A stretch of 64,000 bases of DNA from Paraphoma chrysanthemicola (Eukaryota; Ascomycota; Dothideomycetes; Pleosporales; Phaeosphaeriaceae), in NCBI GenBank assembly GCA_020744225.1, contig JAGMWG010000001.1:3410001-3474000 (forward strand), given 5' to 3'. This document shows, piece after piece, positions 42,500 through 53,849 of this stretch. The translations under genes and the position numbers were made by a program. The notes below the pieces were generated by a model. The model did no database searches, was not told where the DNA came from, and worked only from the letters and a program-made list of their open reading frames with translations. The first letter of the stretch is position 1. Every line of letters begins with the position of its first letter.

Positions 42500-45400
42500 T
42501 CAATCCGTCCCCGCAACACCCATAACACCTCTCCCAAACCACTCACTAATGACCGCGAATCCATCCCTGCCTCTCTTCAACGCATCCTGGAACAGATCAT
42601 GCCTCTCTGCACTCTCCACTTGCGCCCTTCGAATCGCTTTGACCGTGGCATTCTGCCCACTGCAAATCGGGCACTCCACCTCGGCATCTTCCACGTCCTC
42701 GTCCGTGCTCAGACAGCTCTGGTGGAACGAGTGCTTGCACAAGAAGTGCACGACTGGAAGTTCGAGCGGCTTCATGCATACCTGACAACGCGAAGCCTGG
42801 AACACGACAGGCTTTGTGTTGAGATTCTGCAGCTCGTTCTTCTTGGTTTCGGTGTCGGAGCGGAAGGTTTCGATGGTGCGGCGGTTCGAGGCGATTTCGG
42901 CGCGTTCGCGCTCGATGGTGGTGGAGAGGTAGGATTTGATCATGCCCATGGTGGCAACGCCATTTGCGGAGAGGGTCTGGATGACCTGCAGAGGTGCCAT
43001 GAGGCCGTCTTCGTCAATTTTCTTGAGCACGCTATCGAGCTCATCGCCGGCTTCGGCGAGAACATCGGGCGAGGATGTGAAGTATGCAAGTGCGGCGGGG
43101 TACAGCGCTGGCTCTTCTGGTCCGTATTTGCGCAATGCACGGATAGCGCCTTGTGTGTCGTTCGCGGCAGTGTAGGAGCGGAATATATCGAAATGTAGCC
43201 CTTGCTGTTCCCGGACGAGAATCGCACCGTCCCGGAAATTCGAAAGATGGGACAGGAGTAGGACGTTCGATGTGTCGATGGGTATATCCTTACCTTCGAC
43301 CAGCTTCTTAGCCTTGTTTTCCCACTCTTGCCGCTCACCATCTTTCTTCAGCGATGCAATGTGTAGATACATCTCGAACAGCGCGGTGTACAGATCGACC
43401 TTGTCATCGTCGCGCAGTTTCTCGGATGCGATACACGCCTCGAGAAAGACGATGAATTCTTGGGAGTGGTCCACGAAGGCCGAGAAGGCCGTCCGTGGCT
43501 TCGGCACCTTGTAGACCGGTGCGGGCTCATCGGATGTGGTCTCGACAATCTGAGCTTGGCTCATGGTACTCTTTTGCTCGCTCAAAGAGGTAGATGTTAC
43601 CGCATTCGTGTTCATGTACGGAAGCGGTAAAAGAGCTGCTAGGTTCTGAACCGCGCTTGATGCTACACCAAGACCCATACCAATCCCACCTGATGAGGGG
43701 GCATTTGGAACGACAATTGCATCTTTCTTAGGTCGGAAATTGCCGGTGTAGTAGTCGATGAATAGTTGAGTGGTGTCGTTCGCAATATGCTGTAGTAGCA
43801 CAGTCGCGTACTTCATCAAGTTGAAGTAAGCCGCCTCAGGCTCCAACCGCCATATATAGGCCAATGCTTCGGCATACCGCTTCGAGTCTTCTATAAGGAC
43901 GTCTACGACCAACTCGTGCTCGCCATGTTTTCTGGCAAGGTAAGCTGCTTGATCGTAGTAGCCGCCCTGTCGGCACATCGATATGGCAGTGTCAAGGTCA
44001 AACTTGAGATCGCCAGGTGATTTGATGAACTCTTCTAGCTTTTCGACGTCCTTGAGTTTTGCATAGCAGTTGAGGAGCAATGTAGTATGGTCTGAGGTGG
44101 CTTTATGGTGTTCGTGTAGCTCCTCGAGATACTCGATGAGGTTGTGTATCCGCTGTGTGTCCAAGAACTACCCGACAGTCAGTATCGAGCTTGCACGATA
44201 TATGTTTGGACTTGCTTTTCGAATGACTTGTGACGGTTCCGTGTTGTCAATAGCTTTCAGATATTGTTGCATTGCAGTGTCATAGTCTTGCTTTGAGTAC
44301 AAATAGTCGCCAAACTTCCTGAGGATGACGTTCTGTTGCGAAGCATCCAGCCCAGCCTTTTGGGCCAGGTTGATGGCCAGCACGTAGAGGTTTCGTTGAT
44401 ACAAGATCTCCAATTTTTGCGCGAACGGTTTCTCGTGATACCGAAAGATCTGGTCATGGTTAATTCGTGCTCTCACAGTACGGGCAGCAGCATTACCTTG
44501 CCATCAATGGTGAAAACGAAGAGATCGCCCCATTCTGAGATGACAGCTTTGACCTGGGATGTCAGTTGTTCCTGATGTGCTACAAATCTGAGCTCAGTGT
44601 TGAGGAGGGTAAAGCTAGACGTATTGAAGACATCATCTGCCGCGCCAACTCCGAATGCCCTAAGCGGATTGGAGGACCTGGGCATCGCGTTGGACTTTGG
44701 GGGCGCGACTATGGCGACATAGTCTTTGAACACGGAGATCATTTTCTTCTCGCCTTCGTAGGTGTAAGGCGGTCCGCGGCCATGCTGGCCGTAGTAGTAA
44801 ATGGCATCGTTCCGTGCGACGACTATGTCCTGAGTTGACTTGTCCACGGCCATGCAGTCTACGGCGCAGCCATACTCGTCGAGCGACTTTGCCGGCTGCC
44901 CCTGCCCTCTCCCAGATATGACTAGTGTGAGTATGCGTGCGGTAGTCGCGATGTACAGGGTGGTGATGTTCCCTTCGCGAAACTCGATACCGGTGATGGG
45001 CTCGTCCGACTCGAAGACGGTCCGCTGCCTTGCGCCGCGATCATGGATGAGGTCGCCTCTCACGACAGTCACAGCACCGTTCGCGAACCCCACGGCGAGT
45101 TGCGACAGGTCATCGAGGGCGGCGAAGGCGGATATGGGGAACTGCTTTCGTCCGTTGTGTATGGTGAGGGTGCTCTGGCAGCGCGGAATGCCCGTCTTCT
45201 TCTCCAGCTTGTCCAGGGCCCACACTTTGAGCACCGGCTCCTCGGAGAGGTCCTCGGCTATCGTGACCAGAAGCGACGTGCCTTCCACCTGCTTCATGTA
45301 TCTGATTGCGCCGGCCTCGTGGGCTTTGAAGGTGCGCACGACCTTGAAGGCCTGCGACACAATCCGGACGACTCCATCGGCACTGCCCAGGAATATGCTC

Positions 45401-45573
45401 TCCGATCCAGAGACAATTGAGGTGACATTCCCAATCTGCGTTGTGTGAGCAGCGCTCATGCGATCGCTATATCGTCATACCTCGGACAGGAACGAGCTCT
45501 CGTCATCGGGGAGCTTGACTTGCGAAACGTCGAAGAACTTGAACTGCCACTGCTCGCGCATTAGCTTCGCCAT
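42500..45573 (-). CDS. VPS11: Vacuolar protein sorting protein VPS11 (PEP5)
   Basis: Four exons, 45573-45481, 45435-44497, 44449-44216, 44167-42500, 977 residues. Exon 1 is MAKLMREQWQFKFFDVSQVK; exon 2 is a beta-propeller (FVFTIDGK end); exon 3 (IFRYHEKPFAQKLEILYQRN, YLYSKQDYDTAMQQYL) and exon 4 are clathrin-repeat-type alpha solenoid; the end is a RING-H2 finger (CQVC ... CKHSFHQSC ... CPIC). Introns are 45, 47 and 48 nt; the third begins GC rather than GT (AAAA|GCAAGT), the only way to keep the conserved SQVIRK-FLDTQRIHNLI junction. VPS11 is a core subunit of the HOPS and CORVET tethers on endosomes and vacuoles. It is divergent from YRA1. Confidence 0.95.
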
Positions 45574-46119
45574 GGTGCGCGCAGAGGATGCGAAGTCTTA
45601 CCGGAGTGACTGCCATGCTGCTGCTACCGTGCCATGCTCGCGGCTTCCACCAGGCAGGAGCTATCGTCACTCGCGAAGCTCGGGGCAGTCGCGACTGGGA
45701 GCTGCTAGTGTCCGTTGTGGCTTAGACCTGGCCTAAGCGTCGGTGATTGAGCGCTGCCTCCTGCGCGCCCTCCCTCACCTAAAAGCCCGACGCTCCCTCT
45801 GCCTCCCTCTCATCACCCACCACGTCCACTTCTATTCGACTTTCGTGCGTCATCACATCCACGACTCTTTCTACTTTGCGCTTCAACATTCTACACGTGC
45901 GCACCTCTTTGACGACTCTTCGCCTGCTGAGTCCTGCCACCACACGCGCTCCGCCCCAAACAGCGCGCCCCTTTGTCTGCATCACGCCCTTCAAAAGGTC
46001 GCACCTACTTCAGCTCCAGCACCTGAGCAGCTTCTACCCTCACTAAGTCACATCGAGCTCATTGCGCGCTCTCACTCATCGACGTGCCAACCACACTTAC
46101 CATCACACCACACAACAAT
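45574..46119. promoter_or_regulatory. Divergent intergenic region, VPS11 and YRA1
   Basis: 546 bp between opposed starts. The YRA1 side from about 45760 is very C/A/T-rich (CCTCCCTCACC, CTCATCACCC), fitting a promoter and leader of a highly expressed gene. Confidence 0.55.
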
Positions 46120-47605
46120 ATGTCTTCCAAGCTCGACACCAGCCTTGATGACATTCTCAAGACGCGCCGTCAGTCGAACCGCAAGGGTGCACGTGGAGGC
46201 CGCCGATCAGACGCAGCCCGCCCAGCGCCGTCCGGCCCTGTAGGTGGCGTGTCCAAATCGACAAAACCTGCAAAGCAGCCTAAGACTGCTGTTTCTGGAT
46301 CGGCTATTCCTGAAACTACTGGCAAGATCCTCGTGAGCGGCTTGGTACGCAACTTGACTTTTCATCGACGAGGCCATCGCTAATCTTTCACAGCCCCACG
46401 ATATTGATCAGACCCAGCTCCAGGTATGTAAGACCATGACAGGTCTTTGAGCCTACTTTTGCTTCTTCGCAAGCTTGCGAGAACCACGAATCAACTACTT
46501 GCTTTCGACGCCGTTTCCGCGTTTCCCGGTATGGCTGTTATGCTACGATCTGCAAAAAGTCACACCACGATCCATGTTTGGCAAACAGGACTGGTAAAAG
46601 ACTAGCAGTATGCGAGCATGCCGCAATTCCGCAACGACGAAAGTTCGAGAATGGTGTCCACCAAAGACGCGCCGCCACGGGTACAGCCATAGACGACGTT
46701 GCATTTGCAATGCAAATGTTGGCTCAGCGAAAGCTAGCTAACCAGACCATTTACGAGAGTTGCGCATATCAAGTGGGCACAAGCAGGCACTCTCAGGTCT
46801 CGGACGCATCGATCATGCTACACTATGGCAACGATGTGTCACGCTCTCGTCTCGCTCAAGAAGCCCTTCGTCTGGACACCATGTCTCACTTTCTGAGCGG
46901 CACTTTGCACCGCGCAGCCTCGGACTCTACGACCGCCGTTCCGCCGTATAAGGATTCGTACTCTTGCTGCAGTTTCGCGGATTATCATTTGCAAGTTGCG
47001 ACGACTAATGCGCCACGTAGGACTACTTCACAACTGCAGTTGGTGTCGGTAGGCCGAAGAAGGTCTTGTTGCAGTATGGCCCCACTGGTCGCAGCCTTGG
47101 CAGCGCCACGATCATCTTCAACAAGCACGAGCAGGCCGTCAAGGCGACTGCAGCTCTGAACGGCGTCAAGATCGACAACCGCCCCGTGCGTGTCGAGATG
47201 CTTGTCAGCGCGGCCAACCTTCCAGCCGCTGCTGCACAACCCTCTCTTGCCGACCGCGTTACGTACGTATATACCAACCCTTCCAGACGATCTCGTCTGA
47301 CAAAGCGCAGCCAGCCGAAGCAGCAAAAGGATAAGCCAAAGCCAGCCACCGCTGCCAAGGCAGCCCCTGCGACCGCTGGACGGGGACGCGGTGCCGCCCG
47401 TGGCGATGCCCGTGGACGTGGTGGTCGCGGTGGACGGGGCGGTCGTGAACGCACCAAGAAGAAGACAGTCGAGGAACTCGATGCCGAGATGGCGGATTAT
47501 TTCCCGGCCGGTGATGGTAACAACGATACCATGGCAACCAACGGCGCAGACCCGGTTCAAGCGACGGCCGGAGGTGACACTGCCATGGACGACGAGATGC
47601 TTTGA
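46120..47605 (+). CDS. YRA1: mRNA export adaptor YRA1 / ALYREF
   Basis: Exons 46120-46344, 46394-46423, 47021-47262, 47311-47605 give 263 residues. The start MSSKLDTSLDDILKTRRQSN matches the N-terminal UAP56/Sub2-binding motif. The RRM is spread over exons 1-3 (KILVSGL; PHDIDQTQLQ; DYFTTAVG ... VLLQYGPTGRSLGSATIIFN), then a basic RGG region (GRGRGAARGDARGRGGRGG) and the conserved end EELDAEMADYF. Exon 2 is a 30-nt microexon. Introns are 49, 597 and 48 nt. The middle one is far longer than any other in the window. The last one is a multiple of three without a stop, so its retention would add 16 residues. The protein couples splicing/THO to export in the nucleus. Confidence 0.93.
46424..47020 (+). 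other. Unusually long 597-nt intron of YRA1
   Basis: Donor GTATGT, probable branch site GACTAAT near 47003 and acceptor CGTAG at 47020. It contains a perfect palindrome CGCAAGCTTGCG (near 46468) and an inverted repeat CATTTGC-AAT-GCAAATG (near 46706) that could fold. A frame at 46578-47159 crosses the acceptor but is out of frame with exon 3. In budding yeast YRA1 also has a very long intron used for negative feedback; whether this one works likewise is inference. Confidence 0.8.
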
Positions 47606-49353
47606 ACGCGTCCCCGCACTCATATATTTTCACGCCACATCTCCTCTTCTTGACATTTAATGGGTATTCTTCAAATTGACACACGCCTGGAACGTATGTT
47701 TTCGATGGATCTTCATTTCCTTGGGAGCGCCTTCTTTCTCGAAAAACAACAATGCTACGATCATTTCACCGGGACGGATAACGTTGGAAAGGAACAGTGT
47801 TTGGCTATTGTAAAACAATCTGGAACAGCTTTTCTCTGGGCTCGACAAATTGTTCTCAGGCTACTCGGCAGCTAGAATGAACGAGAGGCTTAGCCGGCAT
47901 ACCTGAGTGTCCACACGTGAAACTTTCTTCTTTTATGATGCCAGCGCTTTGCAAATCTCTCGTTGCGCCTTCCACGCGACCTGCGCTGTATTTCCTACAT
48001 GCTCCAATGAATCCATGCCTGTCCCATATGTTCGACTACAAGGCAACAAAGCTTTTGGGGCATAGAAGTTTGCTCTTCTGCTGGATGAAGACCAAGTCAT
48101 CGGCGAGCACGCAATGGCGAGCCGAGCGAATAATCTTCACGAATAAAGCATGCTTGCGGGCGGTTGAATATGGCCGAACGAGACCGAGCCATGGGCATCC
48201 GTTCTGAGATTTCGGAACGGTTCCACATCACCACCTTGATGGTCCGGAAACCGTCCGCAGATCTCACATTATTCTACTGCAACCTACCAAAGCTTTGGAA
48301 AGCTACTCAAGCTGTGCCCATTGCTCAACTTCGAACGATCTGATCTAGATTCGGCTTCGCCACACATATCGATGTCACACCACCGCCAATTGCCGGCTCG
48401 TGCGTATGCCTGGCGTGCGGCTCCCTCCACTGGTACAGCTTTCATTCGCGCCCAGAGTCTCCATTTGTGCGGAGATCTCACGCCAGCATGAGCAGCATTG
48501 ACTTTGGTTCGCACTTCCCCGCGATACGCTAGCCAGCTGGGGCCGCGCACCAGGTCTAGTGTCCGAATTCGTTGATAATGGAGGAATGGAGCGCTCATCC
48601 GATGCCATGTCAATGGATCGGATGCGCTCGACCTGCGGCTTTCCATGGATGCCAACTTAAACATACGTGCCATGGAAGCCTATATGCTCCGATGCTTAGC
48701 CTAGCTCGAGTTGTGGGACTTCCCTCGCACCTCAAAATAGGGACAGGTACCTCCGGAAGCTCGCTCGAATGGAAGCCGAGCAGACGGGGGTAGGACGATA
48801 GGAATACCGCATCTGTGCTAGCACAGTGGCTCAGTAGTTGGCGGTCATGTTTCGGATTGTCTCCAACCCCGAGGATTGATCACAAATGTGCAGAATTGAT
48901 CGTGACGACCATGTCGTGTCAGTATAGGTTTCATGAACAAGTAGTACTGGCTCGGCATCTGTCTATTCCAAATTCGAAGATCAAGCACCACATCGGGCAA
49001 GGATGTGAGCGGCTTTCGGAGGCGTAGAGCACACACTGCGGGGGAGGGGTAGCTCGTCACTGGCCAAAGAAGCGGGGCAGGAGCTCCCGCGTTGCGTCAA
49101 GCGCCACCCGACCTGCACCACCGCTGCTTGCGATAGGTTGCAATTTCTTCTCGAGACGGGCTCCTCAGGGCCGAGGCTGCTGGTGGTCGACCGTTGTGGG
49201 TAGTCGTCCGGTGGAGACATCCCTTCGTGCTGTCATGGCGGCAACTACTTAAGATTTCCCTTGTCCCTCTACCCCTCATCAGCTATCAGCGGGTTTCTTT
49301 TCAACCATTCCTTTCTACAGATACCCACTTGATTTCTGAGTACCACAACCATC
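47606..49353. other. 1.75-kb intergenic region upstream of the aldehyde dehydrogenase gene
   Basis: No supportable gene; frames on both strands are short and overlap. The right-hand 300 bp is the probable promoter and C/T-rich leader of the dehydrogenase gene (49250-49350). The rest may hold YRA1 3' UTR and spacer. Confidence 0.5.
49038..49077. promoter_or_regulatory. Two GCGGGG sites, candidate CreA-type elements
   Basis: GCGGGG occurs at 49038-49043 and 49072-49077, about 300 bp upstream of the dehydrogenase start. Both fit the SYGGRG consensus of the carbon-catabolite repressor CreA, which represses aldA in Aspergillus. Such short sites also arise by chance, so this is weak evidence. Confidence 0.3.
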
Positions 49354-51021
49354 ATGTCTGGTGTTTCAGCTAAGCTCAAGACCCCTCAGACGGGCGAGTA
49401 TGAGCAGCCCACTGGCTTGTAAGTAGATTTCGGCACATCCGATGAATTTCGGAAGCCTCCCTGGTTCTGTGCTTACCTTCGTATAGGTTCATCAACAATG
49501 AATGGGTGAAGGCTGTCGACGGCAAGACCTTCGACGTCATCAACCCCCATAACGAGGAGGTTATCGTCGCTGTCCAGGAGGCAACCGAGAAGGATGTTGA
49601 CCTCGCTGTCGCGGCCGCTCGTAAGGCCTTCAACGGCCCATGGCGGAAGGAGACACCCGAGAACCGCGGGCGTCTGCTCGTCAAGCTTGCCGATCTATTT
49701 GAGAAGAATGCCGACCTCCTTGCCTCCGTCGAGGCTTTGGATAACGGCAAGGCCTTTACCATGGCCAAGAACGTCGATGTACCCTCCGCCGCTGGTTGTC
49801 TGAGGTACTACGGCGGTTGGGCCGACAAGATTGAGGGCAAAGTTGTGGACACAAGTCCCGATACCTTTAACTATATCCGCAAGGAGCCCGTCAGTATTTC
49901 TTTCCCGCGACTGATTTGATTGTGCTAACAACATTAAGATTGGTGTCTGCGGTCAGATCATTCCATGGAACTTCCCTCTTCTCATGTTCGCATGGAAAAT
50001 CGGTCCCGCCATTGCCACCGGTAACACTATCGTCCTCAAGACTGCCGAACAGACCCCTCTCTCAGCATACGTTGCTTGCACATTGATCAAGGAGGCTGGC
50101 TTCCCTCCAGGTGTCATCAACGTTATCACCGGTTTTGGCAAGGTCGCGGGTGCTGCTATCTCGTCACACATGGACATCGACAAGGTCGCATTCACCGGTT
50201 CAACCGTTGTTGGCCGACAGATCATGAAGGCTGCTGCCGGATCCAACTTGAAGAAGGTCACCCTTGAGCTCGGTGGCAAGAGCCCCAACATTGTCTTCGC
50301 TGATGCGGACATTGAAAATGCCATCAATTGGGTCAATTTCGGTATCTACTTCAACCACGGACAGTGCTGCTGCGCTGGTTCTCGTGTTTACGTGGAAGAG
50401 TCCCTCTACGACACGTTTATCGAGAAGTTCAGGGAGCGTGCTGCTAAGAACGCGGTTGGCGACCCATTCGACAAGGATACCTTCCAAGGTCCTCAGGTCT
50501 CACAACTTCAGTTTGACCGTATCATGAGGTGAGTTACTTGTACACAACATGTTACGATCACTTGCTTACAGCGATGTAGCTACATTGAGGACGGTAAGAA
50601 GGCGGGTGCAACTGTCGAGACTGGCGGCAAGCGCAAGGGCGACAAGGGTTACTACATTGAGCCCACCATCTTCTCCAACGTCACCGAGGACATGAAGATT
50701 CAGCAAGAAGAGATCTTTGGCCCCGTTTGCACGATCTCCAAGTTCAAGAACAAGGCCGATATCATCAAGATTGCAAACAGCAGCACATACGGTCTTGCCG
50801 CAGCCGTCCACACCACCAACCTCAACACCGCCATCGAGGTTGCCAACGCGCTCCGCGCCGGCACCGTATGGGTCAACACCTACAACACTCTCCACTGGCA
50901 ATTGCCCTTCGGTGGTTATAAGGAGTCTGGCATTGGCCGTGAGCTCGGTGAGGCGGCGCTGGACAACTATGTCCAGACCAAGACTGTATCGATCCGTCTT
51001 GGTGATGTGCTTTTCGGTTAA
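49354..51021 (+). CDS. aldA: Aldehyde dehydrogenase (NAD(P)+), aldA type
   Basis: Four exons, 49354-49418, 49487-49889, 49939-50528, 50580-51021, 499 residues. Introns are 68, 49 and 51 nt; the second uses GTCAGT as donor. The protein starts MSGVSAKLKTPQTGEYEQPT without a presequence, so it is probably cytosolic. Visible landmarks are IIPWNFPLLMFAWKIGPAIA (nucleotide-binding), FTGSTVVGRQI, LELGGKSPNIVFADAD with the general base E266, FNHGQCCCAGSRVYV with the nucleophile C300, and EEIFGPV. It oxidises acetaldehyde and other aldehydes to acids; in Aspergillus aldA this is the second step of ethanol use. Confidence 0.96.
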
Positions 51022-51541
51022 GCGATTAGTGTATGAGAAGGTCTCTTTGAACTGTATATAGCTAAACAGATCGAGAAATTGAAGAACGTAAAACATTACA
51101 TCATGTGTCCTCTCTGCAAAGTTTCCACTTCCAGAAGCATGCCCTTAAGTCAATTCACAGCAGCTTATGATTCATGTATTATTTCAACCCCAAATTAATG
51201 CTTTCTTTTATTATGCGTTGATATGTTCAGAATGTTCCCTTGTCAAAAGTGGTGTGATGTGTGTCAAGGCTAGGGCCAGACGATGCTCCCGACGCGATGG
51301 TCTCGGGCGTAGGGAGGCAGACATCAAGCATGGACCTAGTAGCGGGTCCAGGGATTTGGGTTGTCATACGACTGGAGGTATACACGCGACGTCCCGTTCC
51401 GACACCGCATGACCACGGATTGTTCTTTGAACCGTGCCTGCTTTACACCGCCGTAGCGCCGTTTATTCTCCGATGATTCGTGCTTCGATGATGGGTATTT
51501 GGCTTCACACCCTGATGTTATCAGAAACATGTTGCTAGCGT
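51022..51541. other. Intergenic after the aldehyde dehydrogenase gene
   Basis: 520 bp holding its 3' UTR and possibly the promoter of the next hypothetical gene. Nothing else recognised. Confidence 0.5.
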
Positions 51542-52382
51542 ATGGATAATATACTTTTGTTGTTTGGTAGCTCCACGTCGGGCACAGCGGAGGAGGCTTA
51601 TTCCGCAAAGAGAAAGCCGGGCAGCACCCATGCAGAGCACCATATTTTCAGGGCGTTCCTGGATCATGCCGCCAGGACCCCCGATTCCAGTTCAGGATTA
51701 GATAATGCTACTGAGAATGCCCGGCGACTGAAGAGTGTGGCGGGTCCTAGCATTGTCACAAATGCGAAATTCTTCGGCACGGTCAGTGAATACTATGCAC
51801 TCGTCGGTACCGCTGGGTTTGCCTTCCAATCGGCCCAAGTAAGGCAAGGCCGCCACCTGCTTGAGCGTATTCAAAACCTTGTCGGAGCACAAGACGCCTT
51901 ATAAACGCTTGACGCCCCAGCCGAAACAGCAGGGAAAGTCTACGAGCAGCTCAAGCACGACCTCAAAACCTCCAACCAGCTGGGCGATGACAATGGCCAC
52001 GTCTATTTCGTGTATAGCCCGTATAATGATTGGCACCCTGAATTCTGGAACTTGTATGAGGCCAAGGCGTTAGAAAATCACTCCGGTGGGTTCAGCGACA
52101 ATCTCCCAGCACTCTGTCTCTGGATGCGGTTCGTCAGAGTCCTGATAGACGAGATGAAGGTGAAGTATGCCGAGAAGTACCAAGACCGAGTATGTATTTC
52201 ACCTCATCATTGTGACATACTGGCCCATTCGTCTCGAGGCTAATCTCGAAGGTATACAGGTAGAGTTTCAGCGACGAGTGACAAGGCTTTGGTTGATCCT
52301 GAAGGTGTACGGTTGTGACTTGAGCAAGAAGCAGCAAGGGATTGGGCGGGCCTGGAGGTATCCAGGCTACTTTCGCGCTTGA
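51542..52382 (+). CDS. Hypothetical protein, three exons
   Basis: Exons 51542-51866, 51921-52189, 52260-52382 give 238 residues. I inferred the 54-nt first intron (GTATTC...CCCAG) because it removes an in-frame TAA and lets the frame pass from GRHLLE into PETAGKVYEQLKHDLKTSNQ; the 70-nt second intron (GTATGT...ACAG) joins EKYQDR to VEFQRRVTRLWLILKVYG. I do not recognise the family. The middle is rich in aromatic residues (HVYFVYSPYNDWHPEFWNLY), with no signal peptide and no membrane helix. The in-frame TAA could instead mark a decaying gene; transcript data would decide. Confidence 0.5.
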
Positions 52383-52943
52383 AGCAACGCACGCAGAGTC
52401 TCAACCTCGCCTTCGAGCCGGGCGCAACGGACCTTCAGGTCGTTTGCCGTTGGCATACGCACGCCTTGGTTCCACCATGAATTTTTTGATGTTGATCATC
52501 CTGAGTCCATTGTAGCTTTGTGTACGGTCAATATCATGTGCTGTATATCCCGATTCTCTGTCTTGTGTTTGTTTATTTTAATTGCGAGACTTCTTAGAAA
52601 TCCCGAACTAAAGGAAATGAATGGCCCAATTCCTGGCTACACCCAAGGGTGATGGTTGCTGACTTCGATCGGAGAATGATGTGCCACCGAGAAATCCGAA
52701 GAGATTCAATCACGTGGTCCTACTAAAAGCCACCTGCAACCTCTGTACGTTGAATACTGCGACTGTCGCACGACGGACCACCCGGCTCGGCCGTTCCACA
52801 CTCGGCAATCTCGTTTGGCTTGCACGGCTCGACACGGCACCCTCCGCTGAGGGGTATCTTGCTCTGAAGAAGGACATATATGAAGTACCTAGCCTGAACT
52901 GACGCCATGCTAGATGCACAGTTTGTTGTAGTATCTAGATACA
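52383..52943. other. Intergenic before the SDR gene
   Basis: 561 bp. A T/A-rich block (52555-52580) may end the hypothetical gene's transcript; the rest is the SDR promoter. Small frames only. Confidence 0.5.
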
Positions 52944-53849
52944 ATGGCCGTAGAACACACGTACACTGGTTCCACGGACCACCCGAGAACAGCCTATATC
53001 ACAGGCGGAGCGAGCGGAATTGGCCGTGCTTTGTCCGAGCTCCTCCTATCACGAGGTTGGCATGTCTTCATCTCTGACCGTAACGAAAACGCAGCGAGGC
53101 AATTCGCGAACGAATACAACACAACGCATAATCGTACAACTCTATATTACGCGGAGTGTGATACGGCGTCTTGGGAGTCGCAGCTTTCCGCATTTCAAAA
53201 GGCGCTCGTGTCTCTTGGCGGATGCATCGATTTGGTGGCTCCTGTGGCGGGAATCGGAGAGAAGAGATGGCTTCCTACTCGTGAGGACTCAAAAGGGCAA
53301 GCGCAGGGCAGGGACTTCATCATGCCGGACCTCTCGGTGGTCGATGTTGATTTGACGGGCGTGTTATACACAATCGCTCTTGCTGTGCAACAATTCCGAC
53401 GTCAGGATCCCATCCCGTGGTCCACAAGTACTGGTGATCGTTTCCGGGGAAAGATTGCACTCGTCGCAAGTGTGTGCGGCATCTACGATCTCGCCACTAT
53501 GCCAATCTACACAGCGGCCCAGCATGCCCTGACCGGACTCACGCGCTCATATGGCAAACTCCTGCCCGAAGAGCATATTGTTCTTAGCGCTGTCGCACCA
53601 AATGTAGTGCGTACGGGTATCGATTCAAATCCAGAATTTTTCCACCAGCTGGAAACAAAGAACATCCTCACGCCGATGGCGGGCTTAATGGAAGCATTCA
53701 ACGAAATTATTAACGCAAGCACAAGTGGCGAGGTCTTTGAATGCGGACCAAGAGGTGGATGGACAAAACGGCTGGGTATGACTTACCTAGATCCCGAGAG
53801 TGAAGAATCATGTCGATTACTCGAAAAGGTAGCATATGGATTTCACTAA
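52944..53849 (+). CDS. Short-chain dehydrogenase/reductase with altered active site
   Basis: Single exon, 301 residues. The nucleotide-binding motif TGGASGIG lies at residues about 20-27, followed by HVFISDRNENAARQFA (an Asp after beta-2 suggests NAD), CIDLVAPVAGIG in place of NNAG, and ALVASVCGIY with the catalytic Ser (S176). The expected YxxxK is YTAAQ: Tyr189 is present, but residue 193 is Gln instead of Lys. The overall layout, length and the loop after it (PEEHIVLSAVAPNVVRTGID) are those of classical SDRs like 15-hydroxyprostaglandin dehydrogenase-type fungal enzymes. Substrate unknown; activity may be reduced or lost. Confidence 0.85.
   Translation: MAVEHTYTGSTDHPRTAYITGGASGIGRALSELLLSRGWHVFISDRNENAARQFANEYNTTHNRTTLYYAECDTASWESQLSAFQKALVSLGGCIDLVAPVAGIGEKRWLPTREDSKGQAQGRDFIMPDLSVVDVDLTGVLYTIALAVQQFRRQDPIPWSTSTGDRFRGKIALVASVCGIYDLATMPIYTAAQHALTGLTRSYGKLLPEEHIVLSAVAPNVVRTGIDSNPEFFHQLETKNILTPMAGLMEAFNEIINASTSGEVFECGPRGGWTKRLGMTYLDPESEESCRLLEKVAYGFH

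Noticed and set aside
46578..47159. 193-codon plus-strand frame over the YRA1 intron and exon 3
   Set aside because: It is out of frame with YRA1 and its product looks like random sequence; it is better explained as intron plus a shadow of exon 3.
48826..48900. tRNA-like A-box (TGGCTCAGTAGTTGG)
   Set aside because: There is no B-box (GGTTCGAATCC-like) at the right distance and no acceptor stem pairing, so I do not call a tRNA.
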